Notes under the pieces: generated by a model | Told to the model about the DNA's origin: nothing | Databases searched by the model: none | Seen by the model: the letters and a program-made list of their open reading frames with translations, nothing else | Part shown: positions 25,508 through 35,033 of the stretch, in pieces | Numbering within the stretch: position 1 is the stretch's first letter | How the letters are laid out: each line of letters starts with the position of its first letter | NCBI RefSeq assembly: GCF_017876755.1 | Contig: NZ_JAGIOO010000001.1 | Span: 7,673,786-7,737,785, forward strand | Origin: Crossiella equi | GTDB lineage: Bacteria > Actinomycetota > Actinomycetes > Mycobacteriales > Pseudonocardiaceae | Length of the DNA: 64,000 nucleotides | Direction: 5' to 3' | Position numbers and translations under genes: made by a program

Positions 25508-28339
25508 CTAGTTCACCGGCCGGGCCATGTCCGCCGCCAGCTCGGCCTGGGTCAGCGCCCGGTCGTACAGGCGCAGCTCGTCGATGAGCCCGGCGAAGAA
25601 CTCGTTGCCCCACACCGCGTTCCCGCCGATGCGCAGCACCCCGTCCGAGGTGGTCACCGTGCCCGGGGCGGCCCGGGTGGCCACCTGGGCGCCGTTGACG
25701 TACAGGCGCAGGGCCGTGCCGTCGTGGGTCGCGCTGAGGTAGGACCACTGGTCGGCGGGCAGCGCGGTCGCGCCCGCGGTGTCGCTCTCGGCGGTGCCGA
25801 CCCGGACCACCGCGCCCGGTCCCCGTGACGGGGAGCTCGCGTACAGGCCGTAGGTCAGGCCCCGGGTGGTCTCGCGGAGGGCGACCGTGCGCCACTGCGT
25901 GCTCGTGGTGCTCGGCCGCACCCAGGCGGAGAGGGTGAAGCGCGGCGGGGACAGGCTGGTGTGGTTCGGCACCGTCACCCAGTCGTCCACCCCGTCGAAG
26001 CGCAGCGCCCCGCCGTGGCGGCCCGTGGTCCACTGTGGACCGTTCAGGGTGCCGGTGCGGCCGTTGCCGCTGTCGTCGGCGGCGGTGGTGCCACTGCCCG
26101 CGTCGAAGCCGTACTCGGCCAGCAGGCCCGTGGCGCGGTAGGCCGCGGTGTAGGTGGCGGCGGTGGCCGGGGCGGTGATCACGTGCGTGGCCGCGCCGCC
26201 GTCGGACCAGCGGGTGAAGCCGAAGCTCGTGCCCGCCACCGACTGCGGGCTGGGCGCGGACACCGAGTTCGCCGAGCCCACGATCACCGTGCGGGTGAAG
26301 GGTGTGGTCTGGGTCTGCCCGAACGTGGTCAGGCGCAGGCCGGGCGGGTCGCTGGTGAAGGTCAGCTCGACCGTGCGCGGGTTGAGCCGCACCGAGGTGC
26401 TGGCCTCGCGGCCGGTGGCGTCGCGGGCGGTGAGCACGAGCTCCAGGTAGGACGGGTACTCGTGGTCGGGGGCGGCGAACTCGCCGGAGGCGGTGCCGGA
26501 CCAGTTCTGCACCGGGTGGTTGTGGCAGTTGCTCGGGCAGTGGTGCAGCAGCAGCCGCCAGCTCAGCGCGGACGGCGGCAGCTGGCCCTCCTGCGGGTCG
26601 GTGGCGGTGCCGGAGAAGGTGATCCGCTGGCCGACCTGCCAGGTCAGCGTGCCCGCCGGGCTGGTGATCACCGGCACCGGGTCCTGGGGCGGCGGCTGGC
26701 CCGCGGTCACGGTGAGCGCGGTGGTACCGGACAGGCCGCCGGGATCGGTGACCCGCAACCCGGCCCGGTACTGGCCGACCTGGCCGTAGGTCCAGGTGGG
26801 GCGCGGCTGGACCGAGTCGTCGTAGGCGCCGTCGCCGTCGAGGTCCCAGGCGTAGGACAGGGCGTCGGCGTCCGGGTCGGTGGAGGCGGTGCCGTCGAAC
26901 TGCACCGCCAGCGGCACCGGGCCGCTGGCGGGGGTGGCGGTGGCGCGGGCGGTGGGCGCGCGGTTGCCCGCCGGGTAGCCGATCCGCCGCAGCTGGCCCG
27001 CGCCCAGCGCCAGGTAGAAGATGTCGCCGCCCGGACCGCTGGTCAGCTGCACCGGGATCTGCACGCCGGTGGCCATGGTGACGATGCGCGCCGGGTCGGG
27101 CTGGCCGTCGGTTCCGGCGAGCATGGCCCACACGCAGCCGCGGGAGGAGTCGGCGAAGAACAGCGCGCCCCGGTACTCGGCGGGGTAGGCGCTGCCGGAC
27201 TCGAAGGCCAGGCCCGTCACCGAGGAGGAGCCGGTCGGGCAGCCGTCGCCGGGGACCACGGACGCGTCGTGCCGGTAGGCGTAGTGCGGGGCGCGGTGCT
27301 CGGTCGCGGGGAGCGTGCGGCAGGAGTCCAGGCCGATCGACTCGTACCCGGCCTGGCGGGCGCCGCCCTCGAAGCAGGGCCAGCCAAAGTTCTCCGCGAC
27401 CGCGTCGGCCGGGCCGGGGATGCGGTTGATCTCCTCCCAGGTGCTCCAGCCGACGTCGGCCACCCACAGCTCGCCGGAGCCGGGGCGCACGGTGAACCGG
27501 AACGGGTTGCGCAGGCCGTAGGCGGTGATACGGCGGGCGTTGGCGTCCGGGCTGCCCGCGAACGGCCCGCCCGGCATGGCCTCCCCGGTGTCGGGGTTGA
27601 TCCGGATGACGCTGCCGGACATCGTGCGGGGCTGCCCGGCGGGCCGCCGCACGGACTGCGCCCGCACCGCCCCGCCCTGCGCCGTCGGCGGGGTGAGGGT
27701 GGGACCGGGCGGGTCGGCGCAGGGGTTCTTGGTCTGGCCGTAGTCGGCGTAGTTGAAGCTGGCGCCGTCCCCGGCGCTGACGTAGAGCGAGCCGTCGGGC
27801 CCGAAGGCCAGGGCGCCGACGGTGTGGCTGGGGAACTGCTGGCACCACCCGGTCAGCACGATCTGCTCGGGCCCGGCGACCTGCCCGCTGACCACCAGCC
27901 GAGACACCCGCCCCTGCACCACGCAGCCGTCCACGGTGGCCCCGGGCGGGTCGGGGCAGGTGTCACCCCAGGCGGGCGCGGTGCCGCCGGGCAGGGCGTC
28001 GTAGGTGTAGGCCACGTAGACGTGCGGTACGGCGGGGAACCGGGGGTGCAGGGCCAGGCCGAGCAGCCCGCGGTCCCAGTAGTCGTGCACCTGGGTGCGC
28101 AGGTCGGCGAACACGGTCGGCGTGGGGTCGGCGAGGCCGTCGAAGACCTTCACGATCCCGGCCTTCTCCGCCACGAACACCCGCCCGTCGGCGGCGAACC
28201 GCACGGCGGTCGGCGCGTGCAGGCCGCCGAGGGCGACGGTGTCGGTGAACCCCGGTGGCGCGGCCCCGGCCGGGGAGGGCAGCGCGGTCAGCCCGGTCAG
28301 GGCGAGGACGACAACGAGCACGAGGCGCAGCAGGGACAT
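25508..28339 (-). CDS. Secreted PQQ-dependent sugar dehydrogenase-like protein with PKD and LamG domains
   Basis: 943 residues. Signal peptide MSLLRLVLVVVLALTGL to the AGA site at about residue 27. A six-bladed propeller of the GDH/HHIP type follows (LHAPTAVRFAADGRVFVAEK, LLGLALHPRF, HTVGALAFGPDGSLYVSAGD, YGLRNPFRF). Next are a PKD domain (FDGTASTDPDADALSYAWD, about residues 450-540), a beta-rich segment and a C-terminal LamG/concanavalin domain (FDGVDDWVTVPN). It is likely a wall-associated or secreted carbohydrate-active oxidoreductase. ATG 28339 follows a G-rich site. Confidence 0.88.
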   Translation of the reverse strand: MSLLRLVLVVVLALTGLTALPSPAGAAPPGFTDTVALGGLHAPTAVRFAADGRVFVAEKAGIVKVFDGLADPTPTVFADLRTQVHDYWDRGLLGLALHPRFPAVPHVYVAYTYDALPGGTAPAWGDTCPDPPGATVDGCVVQGRVSRLVVSGQVAGPEQIVLTGWCQQFPSHTVGALAFGPDGSLYVSAGDGASFNYADYGQTKNPCADPPGPTLTPPTAQGGAVRAQSVRRPAGQPRTMSGSVIRINPDTGEAMPGGPFAGSPDANARRITAYGLRNPFRFTVRPGSGELWVADVGWSTWEEINRIPGPADAVAENFGWPCFEGGARQAGYESIGLDSCRTLPATEHRAPHYAYRHDASVVPGDGCPTGSSSVTGLAFESGSAYPAEYRGALFFADSSRGCVWAMLAGTDGQPDPARIVTMATGVQIPVQLTSGPGGDIFYLALGAGQLRRIGYPAGNRAPTARATATPASGPVPLAVQFDGTASTDPDADALSYAWDLDGDGAYDDSVQPRPTWTYGQVGQYRAGLRVTDPGGLSGTTALTVTAGQPPPQDPVPVITSPAGTLTWQVGQRITFSGTATDPQEGQLPPSALSWRLLLHHCPSNCHNHPVQNWSGTASGEFAAPDHEYPSYLELVLTARDATGREASTSVRLNPRTVELTFTSDPPGLRLTTFGQTQTTPFTRTVIVGSANSVSAPSPQSVAGTSFGFTRWSDGGAATHVITAPATAATYTAAYRATGLLAEYGFDAGSGTTAADDSGNGRTGTLNGPQWTTGRHGGALRFDGVDDWVTVPNHTSLSPPRFTLSAWVRPSTTSTQWRTVALRETTRGLTYGLYASSPSRGPGAVVRVGTAESDTAGATALPADQWSYLSATHDGTALRLYVNGAQVATRAAPGTVTTSDGVLRIGGNAVWGNEFFAGLIDELRLYDRALTQAELAADMARPVN

Positions 28340-28787
28340 CCGGCTCTCCCCCCCAAGGACGGCGAACGTGGACCGGCCCCGACCCGGTACCCAACAACTA
28401 CCCTCCGCTACCTCGCCGTAGCAATCCGCCATCGGGGCAGGCCTGTGGCCTAGCCGGGAAGAGTGAGGCGCGCGGTGAATGGTGCTGCCCTTCGTGCCGC
28501 CCGGGACGGGCCCGCCTTTCGGCACGACAGGATTGCTGTGCGCTGTGGCTTCAGTGTCAAATGAAATCAACCGGAGGGCACGGAGAAGAGCGCAAGCCCG
28601 GAGGCAAGGGATCCTCCGGCCGGGTCTGGTGCCTACGAGGGGCGGGGAGGCGGGGCACCTTCGGTGCTGGGTGGGTCGAGGGGCAGGAAGACGCGACCGC
28701 CGGACCGGCCAACACGGGGTACCGGATCGGCCAACACGAGGTGCGGGATGGGCCAACACGGCGTGCGGGATGGGCCAACACGGCGAA
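28340..28787. other. Gene-free stretch of about 450 bp
   Basis: No frame has coding character. The part next to 28339 should hold the promoter of the secreted dehydrogenase-like gene. The other end holds the 22-bp degenerate repeat array at 28707-28785 and abuts a terminator. Confidence 0.6.
28707..28785. repeat. 22-bp degenerate tandem repeat, about 3.6 copies
   Basis: Units start with GGCCAACACG at 28707, 28729, 28751 and 28773 and continue with variants of GCGTGCGGGATG; the last unit is cut after 13 bp by the terminator. Units 2 and 3 differ at two positions. Confidence 0.9.
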
Positions 28788-28820
28788 GAAAAGCCCCCCG
28801 GGGTTGCCGGGGGGCTTTTC
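28788..28820 (-). terminator. Strong bidirectional terminator after the cyclophilin gene
   Basis: GAAAAGCCCCCCGG (28788-28801) pairs perfectly with CCGGGGGGCTTTTC (28807-28820), with a T-run on either strand. It lies 17 bp after the stop of the leftward cyclophilin gene. Confidence 0.93.
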
Positions 28821-28837
28821 GTGGACCAGGGCGGGCG

Positions 28838-29683
28838 TCAGCTCTTCAGCGTCGCCAGCTCGATCTTGACCTCGGACTTCGGCTTGCCGTCACCGGGCTG
28901 GCCGCTGGGGCCCGCGTCGGCGCCCGCGCCCGCGACCTTGTCCAGGATCTGCAGGCCCGCCTCGTTGACCGTGCCGAAGACGGTGTACTCCGGCGGGAGC
29001 TGGGAGTCGGCGTAGACCATGAAGAACTGGCTGCCGCCGCTGTCCGGGGCCGCGGTCTTGGCCATGGCCAGCGTGCCGCGCGGGTAGACGCTCGCGCCCT
29101 GGCCCGAGCCCGGCTTCAGGTCGGTGGGCTTCTCGTCCTTGATGGTGTAGCCCGGGCCGCCCTGGCCGGTGCCCTTGGGGTCGCCGCACTGCAGGACCTT
29201 GAGGCCGTCGGTGGTGGTCAGGCGGTGGCAGACGGTGTTGTCGTAGTACTTCTTGGCCACCAGGTGCGTGAAGCTCTGCACCGTGCAGGGGGCCTTGGCC
29301 TTGTCCAGCGTCAGGCCGATGTCGCCCTGGTTGGTCTTGAAGTTGACCTCGGCCTTGCCCTGGTTCGGGGTCGGGTTCGGGTCGGCGGGCAGGCCCGCCT
29401 CCTTCGCCGCGGGCTCACCCGGGGACTCCGCGTACTTGCACGGGCCGTCGGTGGTCTTGCCCGGCGGGGGCGGGGTGGTGCTGGACTCCGAGGGGTTGGC
29501 CGCGGCGTCGGTGCTGTCCGGCATGGTCGCCAGCCAGTAGATACCGCCCACGACCGCCAGAACCGCGACGACGGTGACCGATACTCCGATCACGCGACGG
29601 CGCTTGGCGCGCACCGCTCGGCGTTCCAGCTGCCGCTCCAGCTTGCGCTTGGCAGCCTGCCGGCGCTGCTCGTTGCTCGGCAC
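28838..29683 (-). CDS. Membrane-anchored cyclophilin-type peptidyl-prolyl isomerase
   Basis: 281 residues: a very basic cytoplasmic tail (residues 1-31), one membrane helix (VIGVSVTVVAVLAVVGGIYW), a Thr/Pro-rich linker, then a cyclophilin domain with NFKTNQGDIGLTLD, CHRLTTTDGLKVLQCGDPKG and GGSQFFMVYADSQLPPEYTVFG. It is expected to assist folding outside the membrane. Such a gene between rel and hisS is usual in actinobacteria. Confidence 0.9.
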   Translation of the reverse strand: MPSNEQRRQAAKRKLERQLERRAVRAKRRRVIGVSVTVVAVLAVVGGIYWLATMPDSTDAAANPSESSTTPPPPGKTTDGPCKYAESPGEPAAKEAGLPADPNPTPNQGKAEVNFKTNQGDIGLTLDKAKAPCTVQSFTHLVAKKYYDNTVCHRLTTTDGLKVLQCGDPKGTGQGGPGYTIKDEKPTDLKPGSGQGASVYPRGTLAMAKTAAPDSGGSQFFMVYADSQLPPEYTVFGTVNEAGLQILDKVAGAGADAGPSGQPGDGKPKSEVKIELATLKS

Positions 29684-29875
29684 GTGGATCCTCCCCTGGG
29701 GGTCGACCTGTCAGGTGGTGTGGTGGCGCGCGGATTCTAGATCGGATCGTGTAAGGCCCGTGTGGCGGTACCCTCCAGGAGGCGGTGTCCGCTGGCCACC
29801 GACCGGCGAAAACCTCTCGGCGGTGGTCGCTAGGCTAGGGGCACCAGTCCACCCCAGTCGACCGGAGGTCCCCTC

Positions 29876-30577
29876 GTGCTCGTCGCCGGGTTCCCCGCGG
29901 GCCCCCTCGCCGCCAACTGCTACCTGTTGGCGCCCGACGAGGGCCAGGCCTGCGTGATCGTGGACCCCGGACAGGACGCCGAGGACCTCATCGAAGCGGC
30001 CCTGCGCCAGTACAAGCTCACCCCGGTGGCGGTGCTGCTCACGCACGGGCACTTCGACCACGTCTTCTCCGTCACCCCGGTCTGCGACGGCAACGACATC
30101 CCGGCCTGGATCCACCCCGCCGACCGCGGTCTGCTCAGCGACCCGGCCCGCGGCTTCGGGCCGGACTCGGCCGCCTTCTTCGGCGGACGGCTGGAGCTGC
30201 GCGAGCCGCGTGAGGTGCGTGAGCTGGCCGACGGCGCCGACCTGGAGATCGCCGGTCTCCGGTTCACCGTCGACCACACCCCGGGCCATACCGGCGGGTC
30301 GGTGTGCTTCCGCACCGGCACGGAGGAGGGCGGACGGCTGCTGCTGTCCGGCGACACCCTCTTCGCCGGGTCCATCGGACGCACCGACCTGCCGGGCGGC
30401 GACTCCACGGCGATCATGGACTCGTTGCGCGCCAAGGTGTTGCCCCTGCCGGATGACACCGTGGTGCTGCCCGGCCACGGCAGCCCGACCACCATCGGCC
30501 GCGAGCGCGCCGGCAACCCGTTCCTCACGGGCCTGACCGACGGCGGCACACCGGCCTTCCCGACCCGAGGACTGTGA
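29876..30577 (+). CDS. MBL-fold metallo-hydrolase (glyoxalase II-like)
   Basis: 233 residues with the metal-binding motif LLTHGHFDH (residues about 55-63), the histidine in [12 protein letters not shown], the bridging Asp in [17 protein letters not shown] and the final His in VLPGHGSPT. The family hydrolyses thioesters such as hydroxyacyl-glutathione analogues; actinobacteria use mycothiol, so the substrate is uncertain. GTG start; hisS begins 10 bp after its stop, suggesting co-transcription. Confidence 0.88.
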   Translation: MLVAGFPAGPLAANCYLLAPDEGQACVIVDPGQDAEDLIEAALRQYKLTPVAVLLTHGHFDHVFSVTPVCDGNDIPAWIHPADRGLLSDPARGFGPDSAAFFGGRLELREPREVRELADGADLEIAGLRFTVDHTPGHTGGSVCFRTGTEEGGRLLLSGDTLFAGSIGRTDLPGGDSTAIMDSLRAKVLPLPDDTVVLPGHGSPTTIGRERAGNPFLTGLTDGGTPAFPTRGL

Positions 30578-30587
30578 TCCACCCCCG

Positions 30588-31853
30588 ATGAGCACCTTCG
30601 CCGCACCCAAGGGCATCCCCGAGTACTACCCGCCGGTCTCCGCCGCCTTCACCCACGCCCGCGAGACGCTGACCGAGCAGGCCCGGCTGGCGGGCTACGG
30701 CTACATCGAGCTGCCCATGTTCGAGGACACCGCGCTGTTCGCGCGCGGTGTCGGCGAGTCCACTGACGTGGTCACCAAGGAGATGTACACCTTCGCCGAC
30801 CGCGGCGGCCGCTCGGTCACGCTGCGCCCGGAGGGCACCGCGGGCGTCATGCGCGCGGTCATCGAGCACGGCCTGGACCGCGGCCAGCTGCCGGTGAAGC
30901 TGTACTACGCGGGCGCGTTCTTCCGCTACGAGCGCCCGCAGGCGGGCCGCTACCGGCAGCTGCAGCAGGTCGGCATCGAGGCCATCGGCGTCGACGACCC
31001 GGCCATCGACGCCGAGGTCATCTCGGTGGCCGACGCGGGCTACAGGGCGCTCGGCCTGACCGGCTACCGCCTGGAGATCACCTCGCTGGGCGATGCCACC
31101 TGCCGCCCGGCCTACCGCGAGAAGCTCCAGGCGTTCCTGGCCAAGCTGCCCCTGGACGAGGCCACCCGCACCCGCGCCGAGCTCAACCCGCTGCGTGTGC
31201 TCGACGACAAGCGCCCCGAGGTCCGCGCGCTGCTCGAGGACGCGCCGCTGATGGTCGACCACCTCTCGCCGGAGTGCCGCGAGCACTACGAGCGGATGAA
31301 GGGCCACCTCGGCGACCTGGGCGTGAAGTTCGTGGAGAACCCACGCATGGTCCGCGGCCTCGACTACTACACCAAGACCACCTTCGAGTTCGTGCACGAC
31401 GGTCTCGGCGCGCAGTCGGGCATCGGCGGTGGCGGGCGCTACGACGGGCTGATGGCCGAGCTGGGCGGGCAGCCGCTGTCCGGCATCGGCTTCGGCCTCG
31501 GCGTGGACCGCGCGGTGCTGGCCTGCCAGGCCGAGGGCCTGGCCATCGGCGAGCAGGCGCGCTGCGAGGTCTTCGGCGTGCCGCTCGGCGAGGCGGCCAA
31601 GTCGCGGCTGGTGGCCATCGGCGGCGCGCTGCGCGCGGCCGGGGTGCGCACCGACCTCACCTACGGCGGCCGGGGCGTGAAGGGTGCGATGAAGGCGGCG
31701 GACAAGTCCGGTGCCAAGTACGCGCTGGTGCTGGGCGACCGCGACCTGGCCGAGGGCATCGTGCAGCTCAAGGACCTGGTCTCCGGCGAGCAGCGGCCGG
31801 TGCCGCTGGCCGAGGTGGTCCCGCAGGTCCGCGCGGCCCTGGCGGGGTCGTGA
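30588..31853 (+). CDS. hisS: Histidyl-tRNA synthetase
   Basis: 421 residues, class II. Motif 2 region [22 protein letters not shown], HisA/HisB motifs [15 protein letters not shown] and the [11 protein letters not shown] motif 3 region with [13 protein letters not shown]; a C-terminal anticodon-binding domain follows. It charges tRNA-His. Normal length. Confidence 0.96.
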   Translation: MSTFAAPKGIPEYYPPVSAAFTHARETLTEQARLAGYGYIELPMFEDTALFARGVGESTDVVTKEMYTFADRGGRSVTLRPEGTAGVMRAVIEHGLDRGQLPVKLYYAGAFFRYERPQAGRYRQLQQVGIEAIGVDDPAIDAEVISVADAGYRALGLTGYRLEITSLGDATCRPAYREKLQAFLAKLPLDEATRTRAELNPLRVLDDKRPEVRALLEDAPLMVDHLSPECREHYERMKGHLGDLGVKFVENPRMVRGLDYYTKTTFEFVHDGLGAQSGIGGGGRYDGLMAELGGQPLSGIGFGLGVDRAVLACQAEGLAIGEQARCEVFGVPLGEAAKSRLVAIGGALRAAGVRTDLTYGGRGVKGAMKAADKSGAKYALVLGDRDLAEGIVQLKDLVSGEQRPVPLAEVVPQVRAALAGS

Positions 31854-32491
31854 CGGCCCAGCCGGAACGGGTGCCCCTGGACCTGCTGCCCCGGGCGGTG
31901 CTGCGGCGCCGGGCCTGGCTGGTGGCGGTCGGGGGCCTGCTGGTCGGCGGCGCCGTCGGCGGTGTGGTCGGGCTGTTCGGCGGTGCCCTGGCCGGGCTGG
32001 TCGCGGCCGGGATCGTCGCGCTGCCGCTGGTGCTGCTCGCGGTCACCGAGGCACGCAAGCAGGTGTGGCTGGAAGACGGCGTGCTGTCGGTGCGCGCCAT
32101 CGGCACCCGCCGCGTCGACCTGCGCGCCACCACCCGCCTGGAGCTGCTGGTCATCAACGACACCCGGGGCGCCTCCACGGTCGGCCTGCTCGTCACCGGC
32201 CCGCCCAAGGGGAAGACGATCAACCTGGCGCTGGCGATCTACGCGGGCACCCGCGGCAAGGAGCAGGACATCCTGGCCCTGCGCCGCCTGGCCGACGTGC
32301 TGGCCAGCACCGGGGAGGCCAGCGCGCTGACCTACTCGGAGCTGCTGGTCGCGCAGCTGCGCGCCGAGGCCCGGGGCGACGGGGCACCGGAGCGGCCGCT
32401 GTACCGGCTGGCCGCGCTCGCGCCGCAGGGCCGGGTCGCGCGCAGGCTGAAGCCGGAGGCGGTGGCGAGGTTCGTGACGACGCTCGGCTGA
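31850..32491 (+). CDS. Two-helix membrane protein of unknown function
   Basis: 213 residues from GTG 31850, overlapping the hisS stop by 4 bp. Two adjacent membrane helices (about residues 23-42 and 45-62) are followed by a beta-rich domain ([31 protein letters not shown]) that resembles a bacterial PH-like or YcxB-like domain. I do not recognise a specific family. Translational coupling to hisS is clear from the overlap; a functional link is not. Confidence 0.7.
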   Translation: MTAQPERVPLDLLPRAVLRRRAWLVAVGGLLVGGAVGGVVGLFGGALAGLVAAGIVALPLVLLAVTEARKQVWLEDGVLSVRAIGTRRVDLRATTRLELLVINDTRGASTVGLLVTGPPKGKTINLALAIYAGTRGKEQDILALRRLADVLASTGEASALTYSELLVAQLRAEARGDGAPERPLYRLAALAPQGRVARRLKPEAVARFVTTLG

Positions 32492-32578
32492 GTGGGCTGG
32501 GCCACCCAGGTGATAACCGCGGCGGATAGTGGGTAGCCGGGTAGCGCGACAGCTGTCGACAACGGAGGGAAACCACCG

Positions 32579-32884
32579 ATGCTCGCTCTCACCCCCACGG
32601 CCATCGAGGTCGTCCGGACCATCACCGGCGCCGACGGCGTGCCCGAGGGCTCCGGCCTACGGTTCTCGTCGACCGGCCCGGACCAGCCCGGACAGCTCCA
32701 GATGACCCTGGCCCCGGGCCCGGAGCTGGATGACAAGGTCCTCTCCGGGGACGGTGCCACCCTGTTCCTGGACGCGGAAGCCGCCCTGTTCCTGGACGAC
32801 AAGATCCTGGACGCCGAGGTCGACGAGGACGGCCAGCTGTCCTTCGCGCTGGGCGAACAGACCGCACCCCCGGCGGGCAACTGA
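32579..32884 (+). CDS. HesB/IscA-like fold protein lacking cysteines
   Basis: 101 residues starting MLALTPTAIEVVRTI, with the order and length of actinobacterial HesB/IscA-like (Fe-S biosynthesis fold) proteins. It contains no cysteine at all, so it cannot hold an Fe-S cluster in the manner of IscA; the role is unknown. GGAGGG lies 9 bp before the ATG. Confidence 0.75.
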   Translation: MLALTPTAIEVVRTITGADGVPEGSGLRFSSTGPDQPGQLQMTLAPGPELDDKVLSGDGATLFLDAEAALFLDDKILDAEVDEDGQLSFALGEQTAPPAGN

Positions 32885-32943
32885 GCGTGGGGCCGCTGGC
32901 CGGGCGACCGGTCGGCGGCCCGCTCCACTCCCCGGGCCGGCCG

Positions 32944-33327
32944 CTACCCGGCCAGCTCCGCCCACACGATCTTCCCGCCCGCCACGGGCGTGTGCCCCCA
33001 CCGGACGGACAGGGCCTCCACGAGCTGCAGGCCGCGCTGCCGCACCGAGTCCAGCGGCCCCCGGTGCAGGACTGGCGGCACGCCGCTGCCGTCGCTGACC
33101 CGCACCAGCACGCCGTTGCCGCTGGGGCGCACCTCCAGGCGGAGCGGGCCGTTGGCGTGGTCGACGACGTTGGCCACCAGCTCACTGGCCACCAGCATGG
33201 CGTCCTCGATGACGGGGGCGGGCAGGTCCCAGCCGGTGAGGGTGTCGCGCACCAGCACGCGGGCCTGTCGGCAGGCCGCCGAGGTGACCTCGAGGGCGAT
33301 GCTGCTCTCGGCTGGCCGGGCGCTCAT
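32944..33327 (-). CDS. HATPase-type regulator (anti-sigma-factor-like kinase)
   Basis: 127 residues with a single HATPase_c_2 domain: the N-box ASELVANVVDHANGPLRLEV, the G1 region VRVSDGSGVPP and the G2 region RGLQLVEALSVRWG. This is the RsbW/SpoIIAB-like family abundant in actinobacteria, which binds or phosphorylates sigma factors and anti-anti-sigma partners. No partner gene is adjacent. Confidence 0.88.
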   Translation of the reverse strand: MSARPAESSIALEVTSAACRQARVLVRDTLTGWDLPAPVIEDAMLVASELVANVVDHANGPLRLEVRPSGNGVLVRVSDGSGVPPVLHRGPLDSVRQRGLQLVEALSVRWGHTPVAGGKIVWAELAG

Positions 33328-33433
33328 GGTCAGCGGGTCCTATCTCCAGGCCGTCCTCGCCCCGGGTCATCGAGAAATGTACCCACAACGGCGTCTCAAC
33401 GCCCCATGGCGCGACCGGTGTGGTGCCAGGCGG

Positions 33434-34057
33434 TCACCGGACGCCACGTGGCCGGAACTGGATGCTGATGCGCGGACCCACCGGACGGGTGGTTTTCGGG
33501 ATGGCGTGGTCCCAGGTGCGCTGGCACGAACCGCCCATGACGACCAGGTCACCGTGCCCGAGCGCGTGCCGCAGCACCTCGCCGCCGCCGCGTGGGCGCA
33601 GCAGCAGCTGGCGCGGTGAGCCCACGGACAGGATGGCCACCATGGTGTCCTCGGTGGCGCCCCGGCCGATGGTGTCGCCGTGCCAGGCCACGCTGTCCTG
33701 GCCGTCGCGGTAGAAGCACAGCCCGGCGGTGCGGAACGGCTCGCCCAGCTCGGCCCGGTAGTGCTCGGTGAGCGCGTCGCGGGCCTGGGTGAGCAGCGGG
33801 GACGGCAGCGGCGCGCCCTCGCCGTAGAAGCAGAGCAGGCGCGGCACGTCGACCACCCGGTCGTACATCTGGCGCCGCTCGGCCTGCCACGACACCTCGG
33901 CGGCCAGCAGCTCGAACAGCTCGTCCGCGCCGGTGAGCCAGCCCGGCAGCACGTCCAGCCAGGCGCCGTGCGCCAGCGGTGTGCGCGCCAGCTCGCGCAG
34001 CGGGGAGAAACCGGGCTCAGCCTGGTCGAACAGGGAGCCCTGGAACGCGTGGGCCAT
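33434..34057 (-). CDS. alkB: AlkB-like 2-oxoglutarate/Fe(II) dioxygenase
   Basis: 207 residues. The iron ligands are in SVAWHGDTIG (His-x-Asp) and TWDHAIPK (His); the 2-oxoglutarate arginine is in GPRISIQFRPRG. This is the AlkB group that repairs alkylated bases oxidatively. A usual length. No adaptive-response regulator or SOS box is next to it; it is divergent from the TetR-controlled SDR. Confidence 0.9.
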   Translation of the reverse strand: MAHAFQGSLFDQAEPGFSPLRELARTPLAHGAWLDVLPGWLTGADELFELLAAEVSWQAERRQMYDRVVDVPRLLCFYGEGAPLPSPLLTQARDALTEHYRAELGEPFRTAGLCFYRDGQDSVAWHGDTIGRGATEDTMVAILSVGSPRQLLLRPRGGGEVLRHALGHGDLVVMGGSCQRTWDHAIPKTTRPVGPRISIQFRPRGVR

Positions 34058-34104
34058 GCCGGTCAGCCTAGTCGAACAGGCGTTCGACCATCAACGCGAT
34101 GAAG

Positions 34105-34156
34105 CGGATACTTCATCCACTTGTGCTAGCCTGCGAACAAGTGGATGAAGTATCCG
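34105..34156. promoter_or_regulatory. 19-bp perfect inverted repeat, candidate TetR operator
   Basis: CGGATACTTCATCCACTTG (34105-34123) and its exact reverse complement (34138-34156) flank a 14-bp spacer, ending 19 bp before the ATG of the SDR gene. Each arm contains an internal GGAT-N5-ATCC palindrome, so two dimers could bind. A TetR gene is the second gene of the transcript. Confidence 0.75.
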
Positions 34157-34175
34157 TTTCTGGTGGAGGTTGGAC

Positions 34176-35033
34176 ATGGGCAAGACGGCACTGGTCACGG
34201 CGGGGACCGCGGGTATCGGCCTGGAGACCGCGGTGGGACTGGTCGAAGCGGGGTACGAGGTCACCGTGGTGGGCCGCGACCCCGAGCGCGGGGTGCGGGC
34301 CGCGGAGCGGATCGGGGCCCGGTTCCTGCGCGCGGACCTGTCCTCGCTGACCGACGTGCGCGGGCTGGCCGAGCGGGTCCTGCCGGACGGCCCCCTGGAC
34401 GTGCTGGTCAACAACGTCGGCGCGATGTTCGCCGAGCACACCGAGATCGACGGCGTCGAGGCGTCGTTCCTGGTCAACCACCTCTCCCCGGCGCTGCTCA
34501 CCGAGCTGCTGCTGCCCGCCCTGGAGCGGGGCGCGCCCAGCCGCGTGGTGAACGTGACCTCCGGCGCCGTCGGGGTGGCCAAACGGGTCTTCGACGCGGT
34601 CGAGCCGCCCGGCGGCTACTACGGCTTCCACTGGTACGGCCGCGCCAAGCTGATCAACCTCGCGCACACCCTGGACCTGGCCGACCGCCTGCGGGGCACC
34701 GGGGTCTCGGTGTTCGCCGCCGACCCGGGCGGTGCCGCCACCGACATGACCGACGGCACCATGCTCGACCCGAGGATCGTCTCGCCGGGGCTGCGGCTGC
34801 TGTGGCCGCTGGTGCGGCGGAGGTTCGCGCGCTCGACCTCGGGCCCGGCCTCGGTGGCCGCCCGGCCGTCGATCACCGCCGCCACCGACCCGGCGCTGGC
34901 CGGGCGCACCGGGATCCTGCTCGGCGCGGACGCCCGCCCGCGGCCCCCGGTGCGGGCGGCCACCGATCCGCGTGTGGTCACCGCGGTGCGGCGCCTCACC
35001 CGGCCGGTGCTGGAACCTATGCTGCACGGGTGA
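34176..35033 (+). CDS. Short-chain dehydrogenase/reductase
   Basis: 285 residues. TAGTAGIGLETA Rossmann motif, DVLVNNVGAMF, active-site Ser region VVNVTSGAVG and YGFHWYGRAKLIN with the Tyr-x3-Lys arrangement. The layout resembles WWOX/retinol-dehydrogenase-like SDRs. ATG 34176 has GGAGG 7 bp upstream. It shares a 4-bp overlap with the tetR gene and lies behind a large operator, so it is the probable regulatory target. Confidence 0.87.
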   Translation: MGKTALVTAGTAGIGLETAVGLVEAGYEVTVVGRDPERGVRAAERIGARFLRADLSSLTDVRGLAERVLPDGPLDVLVNNVGAMFAEHTEIDGVEASFLVNHLSPALLTELLLPALERGAPSRVVNVTSGAVGVAKRVFDAVEPPGGYYGFHWYGRAKLINLAHTLDLADRLRGTGVSVFAADPGGAATDMTDGTMLDPRIVSPGLRLLWPLVRRRFARSTSGPASVAARPSITAATDPALAGRTGILLGADARPRPPVRAATDPRVVTAVRRLTRPVLEPMLHG

